Assembly (NCBI GenBank): GCA_942486035.1
Contig: CALNXK010000151.1
Location: 725,001-789,000 of the forward strand
Source of the DNA: Porites lobata
Lineage: Eukaryota; Cnidaria; Anthozoa; Scleractinia; Poritidae
Direction of reading: 5' to 3'
Length of the DNA: 64,000 bases
The notes below the pieces were generated by a model. That model made no database searches and had not been told where the DNA came from. It saw only the letters and a program-made list of their open reading frames with translations. Shown piece after piece: positions 13,001 through 24,200 of the stretch (position 1 is its first letter; every line of letters starts with the position of its first letter). The translations under genes and the position numbers were made by a program.

Positions 13001-15012
13001 CTTAAAAGTGTACAATTATTAATGCATGCAGCACAATGCTTTCCAGTGGACATATTTTTTTATTTGGGATTTACTAAGGGCCACTTCTACTGACCAAGAC
13101 ATCTTCATCATGATATTCAATCATCATCTTCCCATCCTTTGCCATTTTTTCACTGAAAGGAATGCTGACAGTCTATAAAGAAAAAATTAGTTTTAAACAA
13201 CAAAAAATGTCACCATGCAAAGATTGCAAATCCACCCATATTATTGTATTATTGCCATTAGCTTATCTCAGCAATTGCAGTGATCATGCACATGGTTATG
13301 GTTATTTGTAAGGGTGGCTTATAAAGATCCTATTATTTTGACCCTAACCCTATTGTAAAACCTTAAGCTGTAGCAGCACCTGTACCAGTCACCTGCAAGT
13401 TAAAACTAGTGTGTGAAAAGGAGGAATTAGAGAGACCTTTTTGGTTGGAGGAGAGGTGGGGGTAATGTATAATTATCCCTAGTTTAAATTTCCAAACACC
13501 ATTGTTCCACATATTGGGAAGAAAACCATGTCCCTGTTGGTATTTTACGATTTTGCAGCACTTGCCTTCATTGCTTGTACTTTTGGCACAAGATGACCTA
13601 AAAATCGCTCAAGGTTTGTGAATGATACTTCTCCAAGCAACATCTCTACTTTTCTATTTAAATGTTTTGGCCATTTTTCAGTGGTGCATGACTGCTGAAA
13701 ACAGGTTTGGCCTAACAAGATATTCAACTGCTTACCATGATCATCCAGAAATCTGGTTCTGCTTCAAAAAACACCTGCCTTGTTTTCTGAGTGTGAAGGG
13801 AGCTACAAGGCTTGTCTGGTGAGAATGTTCTACAGTAAAATGAAGATGTTATGCCTTTAAATGCAGATGTATTTCTGGACATCGCTTCTCTCCTCCCAAA
13901 AAGTAACTTTTTCAGGTGAGGAGAAGCAACAACAGGAAATATGTCTGCATTCACAGGCTAGAATATGTTATGCATTATTGTAAAATCAACTGAAGGACCA
14001 CATATGATTTCATGAAAACCCTTTTTGCTGTTTACTATGCACTAAAAAGAATCAAAGAATTGACAACAAAAAGTCGGATAAAATGTGGCATGTAAAATAG
14101 CATTCGATCTTACTGTGTAAATTTGACCAATGCTTCACAGAGTCCTATGTTTTTAATCTTCCTGTCAATGTTCTCTCCAGGTGGAATATAGAGGACAATC
14201 TTTTGCTTTTCCTGACGTAGAAAAATTCATAAATCAGGACCCTTTTTTAGGAAACTTAATGTCATAAAATATAATTATGGTTATGTATATAAGTTTGTAA
14301 CAGCAAATTTAGTATTGTCAGAAAAAAATGACACTGGAGCAAAAGCACAGGGTGAAGGCAAGGGGAGGGGTGAGGGTGGGTTGAGTGTGGGGATAAGGGT
14401 GAGACCAAGGGGGTAGTAAAGGGTGAGGGTGGAGAATAGGAAGACGTTCAGGGTAAGAATGAGGGTGAGACCGAGGGTGTGGGTGCGGGTAAGAGTGAGG
14501 GTGGGGGTAGGGAGAAGAGTAAGGGTGAGGGTGATGGTAGAGTTAAGGGTGGTGTTTGCACAAAATTGTTGAGAAAGCTATTGAGATTGCCAAAGTTAAA
14601 AGCTTCTAATCTTTGGCAGGATACAATGGCATGAATTACCGAGGCGAATACCACGGCTTATAAGCTGCACCATATAAATATAGCCTGTGTGTTGATGTCT
14701 CCCATTTCTTTTGCAACAGAAGAAATAGAACATGCCTGCACGCAGACAATGTACAATACAGTATTTTTCCACGGTAAGAGAACTTAAGGAACGTGTTTTG
14801 CAAAATGGATACTCCTCCTGTGATTTTGAAAGGATAACTTTCTTTTCTAGGCAATTGATTCCTGATTAACAACCCTGATTTCGCAGTAAGTTGTATATTC
14901 AGCGAGAAATAAGCTTAAAAATCAAATAACATACCATTCCTTCTTTTGGCGCAAAAGTGGAATTGTATATAAAGAAATTGACCAAGCCAGGGGATGTTTT
15001 CATCGACGCCAT
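4387..15012 (-). CDS. CCZ1: CCZ1 vacuolar protein trafficking and biogenesis protein, complete (17 exons)
   Basis: CCZ1 pairs with MON1 to form the longin-domain exchange factor that activates Rab7 on late endosomes and autophagosomes. Exons in transcript order: 14935-15012, 14114-14211, 13736-13829, 13095-13172, 12760-12807, 12376-12459, 11896-11947, 11413-11491, 10783-10827, 10570-10651, 10206-10267, 9348-9459, 8828-8861, 8120-8228, 6052-6195, 5116-5243, 4387-4442. They sum to 1383 nt (460 aa plus stop; human 482) with every phase matching. Recognisable blocks: FFIYNSTFAPKEG near the start, GLCEAL, TFSPDKPCSSLHTQK, YLQTL..FDLLDVFSG, GINFLPVDKTTFLRIQSF, RYTAFLYSEKLVWSGLEQED, FITGP, PPKIFVNTDSE, IGPQLTTLAS, YLYFNHMNLA, KSDQRELFVILNQKNANLIE and the end FNNIFFLD. 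Start: first ATG, in an AAGATGGCG context. Divergent with EXOC7. All splice sites are GT-AG; no break seen. Confidence 0.96.
5826..5863. promoter_or_regulatory. Three clustered CACGTG E-boxes
   Basis: CACGTG occurs at 5826-5831, 5849-5854 and 5858-5863 within 38 bp, each flanked by G and C. It lies in the CCZ1 intron between exons 15 and 16. bHLH factors (MYC/MAX, USF, TFEB type) bind this core; function here is untested. Confidence 0.35.
5959..5984. repeat. (CTAAG)n pentanucleotide repeat
   Basis: Five direct copies of the pentamer CTAAG, in a CCZ1 intron. Confidence 0.85.
6853..7180. repeat. Dispersed inverted-repeat element, relative of 38764-39623
   Basis: Begins AGGGAGCTTAAG, then GCGACGGCTAC and AACGTCACTTAAA, and shares with 38764-39623 the later modules AAAGTTCAGGAAAAGAAA and the CACGTGCAAA..TTGTTGTTTTGCT block. 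The right end is degraded. It sits in a CCZ1 intron. Confidence 0.6.
8345..8380 (+). repeat. G-run tract with G-quadruplex potential
   Basis: Five or more runs of three to nine G in 36 bp, in a CCZ1 intron; G-rich on plus, so C-rich in the CCZ1 transcript. Confidence 0.6.
9981..10026. repeat. (CAT)n microsatellite
   Basis: Uninterrupted TCA/CAT triplets, about 15 copies, within a CCZ1 intron. Imperfect ATC triplets occur near 9698-9720 too. Confidence 0.95.
14349..14552 (+). repeat. Degenerate GGGTGA minisatellite in CCZ1 intron 1
   Basis: About 200 bp of imperfect GGGTGA, GGGTAA and GGGTGG hexamers on the plus strand, telomere-like in composition but irregular. It could form G-quadruplexes. 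No coding role. Confidence 0.85.
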
Positions 15013-15238
15013 CTTGTTTTAATATTCTTTAGTGACATTTACAAAAGGCACCTAGTTCTAAAAACATTACCGCTGACAGAAGGTGACGGTCAAAACATCC
15101 AAGATGGCGCTTTCGTGGGAGGTGTTGTCAAACTGTTGCCGATCTTCATGCGTCTAAAACATCGCATAAACGCTCGCTATGTGTAGCAATTATTGCAAAA
15201 AATAATAGTTTGATAAATAGTATTTCCGTGTGTTGACG
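15013..15238. promoter_or_regulatory. Divergent promoter region of CCZ1 and EXOC7
   Basis: 226 bp separate the two start codons, so both 5' UTRs and core promoters must fit here or overlap. CCAAGATGGCGC at 15099-15110 (plus) and ACAAGATGGCGTC over the CCZ1 start codon (minus) resemble the YY1-type AAGATGGCGGC element common in TATA-less promoters. No TATA box is evident. Regulation is inferred. Confidence 0.7.
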
Positions 15239-18200
15239 ATGGATGATATATCGGTCAGGAAGAGGCAGCTAGATGACAAACTTGCTAAGGTATTTCGTTT
15301 CCTCTCTATTTTCATTTAAAATGATCATGCTGTAACTTATGTTTTTGATAATTTCCACCATGGTGTTACTTACCTTTTCTGTTTTTGCTGTGCCTTTCTT
15401 TGTAGCCCCCTCAATTCCTTTTTGTATCCAGAAGTTTACTATCCGATATTGGCCTTTACTGGGAGTATACCCTTTGGCTTCCTGGTAGACATCTTTAGTG
15501 CACCTCCTAACAGTGTTTGTCTTAGATAGAGTTGACTTCTGGATACAAAGGGAATTGAGGGAGCTACATTTTAATAACAATTATGTTTAAAATTTTAAGG
15601 GAAATGGAAATAGCTCACCATGAAATTGCACTTCGCACCTCTTAACCTTCCTTCCTTTCTCTCCTATTACCATTCTGTTACTAAAAATACGTTGTCATAC
15701 AAATCTCGCGGTGAGCAGTGAGACTAAAGGGAAACAAGCCAAAGGGAAAAAGTGAGATGTATAAACAAAAACAAAACAACAGCAACAAAAGCAATATACA
15801 AAGAAAAATAAGAGCTTTCGCCAGGATTCAAACCTACAGTCTTACTGCACCTTGCACGTGAAATCAGCTTCGCGACCACTTTGCCACATGCCTACTTGAT
15901 GACGTCATTGCATTGCGGACATTATCGCATCATGCATATACAAATATAAATGGGCCAACCAAGTTTGCAAGCTGCTATGATTCACGCGCGATCCGCATGT
16001 GATAAAATTATACATTAATTTACTCCACGGGCCTTATGGCCTTTGCTTTGCGAGAATAAATTTGAGCATTGAATCTTGTTTTGTCCTCCCTCTGGGATGT
16101 TTTTAGGTGATACATTGCAAAAAATATTATTGTGCTTTGTTGTTGTCAAAGTTTTCAGATCAAGGAAACATTTCTTTAGGTGAAAAAGGTCATTAATTTT
16201 ATTGTCATATCTAGGCCGTATAAAAAAAATCAAAAATTGTATAAACAACAGGAGTTGTAATTTTTTGTAGGAAAAGAATATCCTGGCTTTTCTTCAGGAG
16301 AGTTTGGAAAAGACAAATCAAATTACAGGAAATATGGTGAGCAGATTGTTGTAACTTCAATTGCAGTGTTTCAGAGTTAACAATGTTGTACCAGCACAAC
16401 AGCTTGGTGGGTATATAAAAATCAGGGATGGACTTACTTTTGTTGACTGAAAGGTGGACCTACAACTGGGTAAGCTTATAAGTAAGTGAGGGGCTTACAC
16501 AGTGTTCTCCTTATTGGGCAGTAACTGTTAAAATTTACCGTCTAAAGCATCAATTCTTACTGCCTGCAACCACAGTGAAGGTTTACTAAAATGAAATAAG
16601 TTGTTTTAAAAAATTATACACAAGTTGTGATCCAAGCTGATCAGGGTAATGAATAAATATATGGAAGTGTACTAAAGTATACACAGCTTTTCTTTTATTG
16701 GCCATGCATTTTAGAAAGAGAGCATTGAAGACGGAGTGAAATTTTTTGAATGAAACGTTTCAAATAATTTATTGTTGTCTAAATATAACAACAGATGATT
16801 TGCATAAAATAGGTCTTAAAATGAGGGAATGACATTTCAGTGAACTTGGCTCCTAAATTTCACAGCAAGGTTGAAGCCTTGTCCTTCACGCCACTACCCC
16901 CTCCCCCCAAGGAAAGTGTGCCTCTGGCACATATTTTTTGCCTCACCAGCCATGAATGGTCCCTTACCTGCTGAGCTAAAATTTAGGGAGAAAAATGTTA
17001 CAGGGGTGGTTTATGGTGTGCAACAGTGTATCTTTCTTGATCATTGAAGGGAAGTTGTTTCAGGCATTTGTCATAATTTATGTGTTATCTTACAGCTGGA
17101 TATCTTGTCCAAGTTTGAAGGGCGTATACACAAACTAGAGGACACCATTGTTCCAGTTCATAGGGAGACTGATGACTTGCAGCGAAGACAAGCTAGTATC
17201 CTAAATCTTTAAAGTTAATGTGATTGCTTTCCTAAAGCTCATTGCTAAAGATATGATGTAATGAAGCAGAACTTTAGCTTCAATTCTTTATCAAAAAGTG
17301 GAGTTAAACATTTTACTAGAATCTGCTACACTCTTTCTCTCTTTGTCTCTCTTCACCCAGGTGTATAAATGGGTGCCAGCGACATATTGCTGGGGGGTAA
17401 GCTTGTGATGGACTAGCGTCCTGTTCAAGGGGGGAGTAGCATTACTCCTAGGCATGCCTCATGCTAAGGAATCCGGGATAAGCTCTGACTAGTTGTTTGG
17501 GCCTTTGGCTCATGCGAGCCTTTACCTTTACTTTGTCCGACCAAGCCGTTATCATTTTTAGTCATTTCACAAGAATGGTGTAGCTTTTTGGTGCCATGTT
17601 AAATTTAAAAAGACTGCATGATGACTGCACATAGTTTTCAAGATGAACAGATTTTTCTATAGCTTACATGATTTTGTAAAAGTTGACGATTAATCTATCC
17701 AGTATAAGTATTCCTCTTGGAAATGTCATCAAAGTTGCTTTGTCTATGGCATGTCTGTACACATCCAATCAGAAGATACTCTTAACTAACCTCAAACGTG
17801 CTCTATAATCCACAATATTATTACTAGTATAAAATTGTCATGTGTTTTGACTGACAACAATTGAGTTATCTTTTAACTCGGCATAGATATTGAAAAATCC
17901 TTGGCTGGTTTGGATCATGTGATCAGTTATCACCACGTCTACGCTAGTGTTGAACATGTAATAAGAGATGCGTAAGTAACAGGACTTGAAAAAAAAACTT
18001 GAATTCCAGTTTGTCCTTTAGGTAAGCGGCTGTCACATTTTGCTTGCCAGGGGCCACTTCTTGCTTGTCTTTAAGTTAGAGGATGAAGTACCTCGACCTT
18101 TGCCCATTGGTCAAGTAATCTTTAAAAATTACTTTCCAAGCAAGAAAATCTACTTGTGTCAGACTACAGGGCAAGACGTTTTTCAAGCCCTTAGTAATAG

Positions 18201-21200
18201 AGGGGTCTTTTGGGGGCAGGGTCATAAAAGTTATTAAGACTGAATCCTTCAGGAAATTGAGTAATTTTCAGAGGACAAAGACCTTGGACCAGAATAGTAA
18301 ACAAGGGCTACAGATGTGATTATTAGTTATCTTTAATAACACCAAAGAAAATTTCTTAAGGGAGCCCAAGAAAATAAATGTCAAACTTCACAAAATGACG
18401 TCTGACAATGAACTTTTCAGAATTTTACCTGTGTTTTCACAATTCTTTTATAATATGAAGACCCATATATATTCATTTACAAAGCATGATCTTTCTTGTT
18501 CGGTCACAACTAAAAAAATAAAATTACTGCACAGTTTAGTCTGCTTACAGTGTATCACAGGTGAATTTAATGATTTTTGTTTGTCACAGTCCAACTGGCC
18601 AGCTTGATGCCTATATCAAGAATTTGGAAAGAGTATTGGATGCAATTGAGTTCTTCAACCAGAACAACCCTAGCTGTGTGGAGCTGACCAACTTGGTTTG
18701 TGTTACATTTTATTTCATTTACTGGGAGTTGAAATATTTTCAGGTGTGCCTTTCACTTGGCAATTAATGTCTGTCCTATAGAGAGAGAATCAATAAAGGG
18801 AGTTAAGAATGGCAGGGACCAACTCTAGGTGTCTGTTTTACCAATGTGTTTGTCCTATAGAGGTGTCCAGTAAGAGAGAGTCAACTGTACTTCTTTAAAA
18901 GTTGCTTCATTTTCATGTACAGTGTATTCCTTTTGTATACTATTTTTTGAACCACTGTTGTTTTTTTTTTTCCATTTTGACTGAACTGTTGTGCTCAGTT
19001 AATTTTTGTCACAATAACTAAACATTCATGAATCTTAAAAATATTATTTTTGAATCATGTGTAAACTTCTGTGGAGGCATGTGTACATGGCTGAGTGGTT
19101 AACACCTCGAACTCCAGACCTGGTGGTCTGGGGTTCAGCCCTCGCTCGTCGCTTTGTTTCCTTAAACAAGGAACTTTTATTTAATACTCCAGTTTGTCTC
19201 TCTTCACCCAGGTGTATAAATGGGTACCGGCAACATACTGCTGGGAGGGTAACCATGCGATGGACTAGCATCCTGTCCGAGGGGGAGTAGCAATACTGCT
19301 AGCCATGCTTCTTGCTAAGGAAACTGGGATAAGCTCCAGCTGTTTGGGCCTTTGGCGTGTGTGCACCTTTACTTTTTAAACTTCTGTGATATTGGCAAAT
19401 TTGTCAATTTATATTTTAATCAGCATCATTTTTGTCTCTTTTTCCATTCTAGACCTCTTTGCGTGACTATGGTCGTGATTCACTACAGAAAGAATTCCGC
19501 CAAATGCTTAACAGGCACAGCAAACCAGTTTCAATTGACACAATTGTCAAGTTGGCTGCTGCTGGAGAAGGTAAAACATTGTATTTAATAATTATTATTA
19601 TAACCAATAAAAGACCTTCAATCTTTTCTTGTTCATCTCAACTTAAATGTCAAGAATCTCGTGCAGGCATACTCTGTAAAAGAATATTAGTTGAACTGTG
19701 TGCTTTTTTTTCTTTGCAGATACTTTGAAAGAACCAATTGAGCATTTATCAGGTCTGTAATATTTAACTTAGTTGGACTTTGTTTGAAGGCCAGAAGGGA
19801 ACAGGGTGCCTGATAGTTGTGGCTTCAGATATTGAAATCTATCAATCCTGGGTTTGAGAACCACTTGGCTCCCTCTGTTAGCTGATTATGATTCTTACGC
19901 CATCTTGTCTCACGTACCTCATAAATGTGGCCAAGTGAAAAAAATTTCCTGTGAAAATGACTTTTATTTGAATGAGAACAGAAGATTTATTTCATATCAA
20001 AGATTTTGGATGTACCCTCACTTTGACAAAGAGGCTTTGGGGAAATATGTTATTGACGTTAAACTGTCTTTATGTTCAGAAAAAGTTTTGGAAGACTTAT
20101 GCACCATAACTCGTTGGTTGAATGGGCCTGGCAAAGATGATTCTACAGGTACAATGTAGCTATGAATGTGAAGAATTTTTTTAACTGCAATATTTTAGTG
20201 TTTCTGTGTTAATTGAAGAATGCATAATTTTCATATAAAAAAATGATTGAAAGGTTTAGTTTAATGGAGGACTTCGTCAGACACTTTTTTCAGGTCAACA
20301 ACATGGCAGAATCATTTTTTCTCCCCTCCCCGCTCTTTTCCAAAGTAGATGTACAATATAACATAGTTTTCAATAAGAATAGAACTGTAACCGTGTGTGA
20401 AATCATTAACAGTTATTCGTTGAGCCTGAATGGGCTCTGAGTCAATAGCCCTTGAGGCCGAAGGCTGAATGGACTATTGACTCAGAGGACATAAGGGCGA
20501 GAGGAATATTATTGTTTTAGTAAAATCCAACTAGTTGGTCAAAAATATAGAGACAAAACAACTTTAGCTAATTAAAGCTAGACTTTAATCCTTTTTTGCC
20601 GCCAAAAAGAAGGCGCTTTTTGCTACTAATGGGCTATAACATATAACCTAGTGGTAGCTCAACCAATCAGAATGCGGCATTGATAATAGACCACTATTTG
20701 GATTTTACTAATAATTATTATTCACCTTTCCATGCCAGATTTTGCTCAGGAAGTGTTTATGTACGATGTAGGAGTGTAGTTTAAAAAAAATAATTGCAAA
20801 ACTCACACTTCAAATTATCAATGCAAGTTTGTTGTTTTATACATGGCAAGACGTAGAGTTTAAAATCCATTTTCATTTTTCAGTAATATTTTATTTTCAG
20901 TCTAATTAACCCTGTTCATTTAAACTGACTAAAATTTCTCGAAATTTACAGGCTCACCTTGTTGCGTTTGTTCACTTACTGTTTATAGATTTTATGAGTG
21001 TCTATGCGCAAATCAGATCTAATTCTCTTGTGAGATCTCTGCAAGTGTAAGTTGATAATAATAAGAGAAACAATAATATTTTAGCTTTGTCAAAAACCTT
21101 AAAGACTAAAATGGGGGTGATAATTTGGCCAATAGGGAGTATATAGCCTGTTCCAGGCTCCAAGATAGTGGGGAAAACATATCAAGAAAAGTTGTGCAAA

Positions 21201-24200
21201 AATCTCGGGGGAGCTGGGGAGAGATGGGTAAGTGTCTCCCCTTCTCTCTTCCCCCGTTTTTCTCTTGTTTGCTTGTCCACTGCTCACCCGCCTTTTTCGC
21301 TCGTCTGCACTGACCAGAGCCTGGCACAGGCTAATAGGGCATAACTGTGACATTTTAAGGTGATGTTACACGGAACAATTCGCAATGATGATTCTTAGCA
21401 CAACACAGCGCTGCAATGTTAGAATGATGTTGTAACCATTCGAAACAATGTCCCAACAATAATTTTGCAACGCTGTATTGCACTAAAAAACACTGTTGCA
21501 GACTGTGCCATGAAACATTACCTTTAAGCAAACTTTCTTATCCTCATAAAATGTCAGTATGTCATGTCTGTTTTGCTCTAACTTTTTGGTCTGAGCAAAT
21601 AAGAATGTGGGACATTTTAATAGTATGGTGTGTAGTAATCTGTAGTTGATTCTGTAAGTTGTAACCTCAACTTATTGTTTACAATGTTGCAATAGTTCTT
21701 TATTATCTTCAATGTTTAATGCAGGCCTTTTTTTCTTTATACCATGATAAGGATTTAGTTTTTTTTAAAAAATGTTAAAATGTCATTGTACCCTGTAATT
21801 TTGAGTTTGAGTTGTATAGTATACTTTTTATCTCAATGGGCGATTCCAGAAAATATCCATACCATACCACGGACGGCTTTAAGGATTTCCGAAGGGGAGG
21901 GGGGATTCACGATTATGGAATTCTGAAGGTATGGGGGGGTATTTACGATTTGAAATCCGAAGGTATGGGGGAATTCCACAGGTGGGATTTCTGGAGTAGA
22001 AAGTGTAGAGTAAGTTCCTGGAAAACGCTATTGTTGTGGACTTTTGTAGTTCGTAAATAAACCACGAACGTATGACCGCGGAAGCAGAAGACAAGCATCG
22101 ATAGATCAGACACGTGTTTACGCTCATAACTTATCGAAGTGAACAGTAAAACGTTGGTTTCACATTTACCTTGATGAATTTCTTGTCACGTGAATAAAAA
22201 CTGAAAATGTATCTTTTAATACCGCTTGCAAATTTCTTGTTACTCCCGTCCGATAAACAGTAAAAAACTCGCACGAGTCCCTCACTTCCAAGAAACGCCT
22301 GTCAGATTAGAACGCTTTTCGTGCGCACTACATGACGTATAAAAGGACGCAACACGACTCGACGGTATATTTGACCGCCAAAAGATTTTAACAGTCTGTT
22401 TGAGATATTTTCCTTTGTAAACGTCAAAACAGCACAAGAAAACAAAGAGGAGTAAAATTACCTTAAGTGGTGTTTATTTTTATAGCCAAATTCGGACTTA
22501 AAAAGGAGTTTGCACGGCCTGGCAACTAGCGTAGGTTCTTCTTGTCACTGAAGAGTAAAGCTTGTCACCTGGCGCCGCTAGATCACAGCCTTGAGGAGGC
22601 ATAAATTCATGTTCGTTTGTTCTTATAGGCGTTGCTAAGTCGAAAATGTACTTCCAAAAAAAACCGGAAATTCTGAAGGGGAGGGGGGGTTCACGACTAT
22701 GGAATTCTGAGGGCATGGGGGGGTAGCGCATTTTGGAATTTCCGAAGGCAAGGGGGGGTTAAAACATGGAAGCCGTCCGTGGTTGGGTATGGATATTTTC
22801 TGGAATTGCCCAATCTCCATTTAACATCATTCCAATAACAGTTTTGTATTGTTATTTCTCTTCACAGGTTGAAAGATGTAAGTGTGATAAAGTAGTTGAA
22901 TGTAGTAGATTACAAGTAAATATATCATCAAATAGCAAGTATGAGAATAGGCCTTTGCTGCATTCCAGTAAACAAAGGTATCAACTTTATTGAGGCTTCG
23001 GTGACAAAATACAGTGATCTGTATGAAATTGTCCACTCGAGCTTTGACCTCATTTCTTTCATTTGTGTGTGCATGACTGGAATACAGAAAAGCCTAAAAT
23101 GATATAATGGATTCATTGGTCTCTGTTCTACCTCTAACTTACTACTCACATTTATTTAGTTACTAGTAATAACCAAAGGTTAGGAAGTGCGGCTGACAAC
23201 CATCGAAGGTCCAAATGCTTTTGCTCCATTGCTGTGTTTTACGTAGGTTTCCTGTGACAGATGGTCAAAACGTGGGTGATAAGATTACGAGGGGTAGAAG
23301 GTTGAGACGCTCGTGATCAAATTGCATTCTGTGCATTTCATTTATTCTTAGTGGAAGTCCAAACGAATGCCTGCTACATACATGTGACGCATTTGTAATA
23401 TAACAACCTGGACATTAGGATTGCGGGTTCCTTTTGTCGCGTCCAATAAGCTTCTTGTTCTTTTTACCAGATTGATAACTGTATTTCCTCAGGTATTGAC
23501 ATGACACGGTGTATTTTAAAAAGAAGAGACTTTTAGCTATGAAAAATGTAAAAATTTTTCTTTAAAACATTTAAAGAAATTTTTAAAAACGATTGAAAAA
23601 TATACCACAACGCTTCAACGTCTCGGACGTTATTATTGAGTCCAAAAGAAAAGCTTATGAATGTTCTATAAATACAAGAAAAAATTGGTCTTTAAAAAGA
23701 AAAGTAACACATAAAAACATGTCACAAGTTAGACAAAGAGTTAAGCACTAATGGGGTCACTCTGAAAGTTAAGAATAGGCCCAAGTTCTTTGATATTTTA
23801 CTTAAAATCATTATATCCTTGAAAGCTTTTACAAACCCTTTCTTCTTGAAACTCTTTTTACAATACTGCCAGTTAGATTTATTCAGTTGACTGGTACATT
23901 AAAAGTCCATGATGCACTTACCTAATTATTTTTTGTTTACTTTTAAGTCCTTTGGTGGAAAACTAAAGGCCACATCAGGTTAGTTCTTCTAGATTGAATT
24001 AACACTTTAAGCCCCAATATCCACATACAAATTCTCCAAACTGATCTCCATACATCTCCTTTAAGAATTAGTTGAGAGAATTTGATAAAAGGTCATGGAA
24101 TTTTCTCTGTGGTGATCATTTTATCAATTCTCATAACTTTATCTCTTGACAGTGTATGGATGTTGTTAGGAGAAAATTGTTGTTGGTCACTATTGGGACT

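Noticed and set aside
15819..15900. Functional tRNA gene on minus
   Set aside because: Box-like motifs are present but acceptor and anticodon stems do not pair; SINE relic is more likely.
20243..20440. Short plus-strand frame in EXOC7 intron 8
   Set aside because: No splice sites in the right phase and exons 8 and 9 join perfectly without it.
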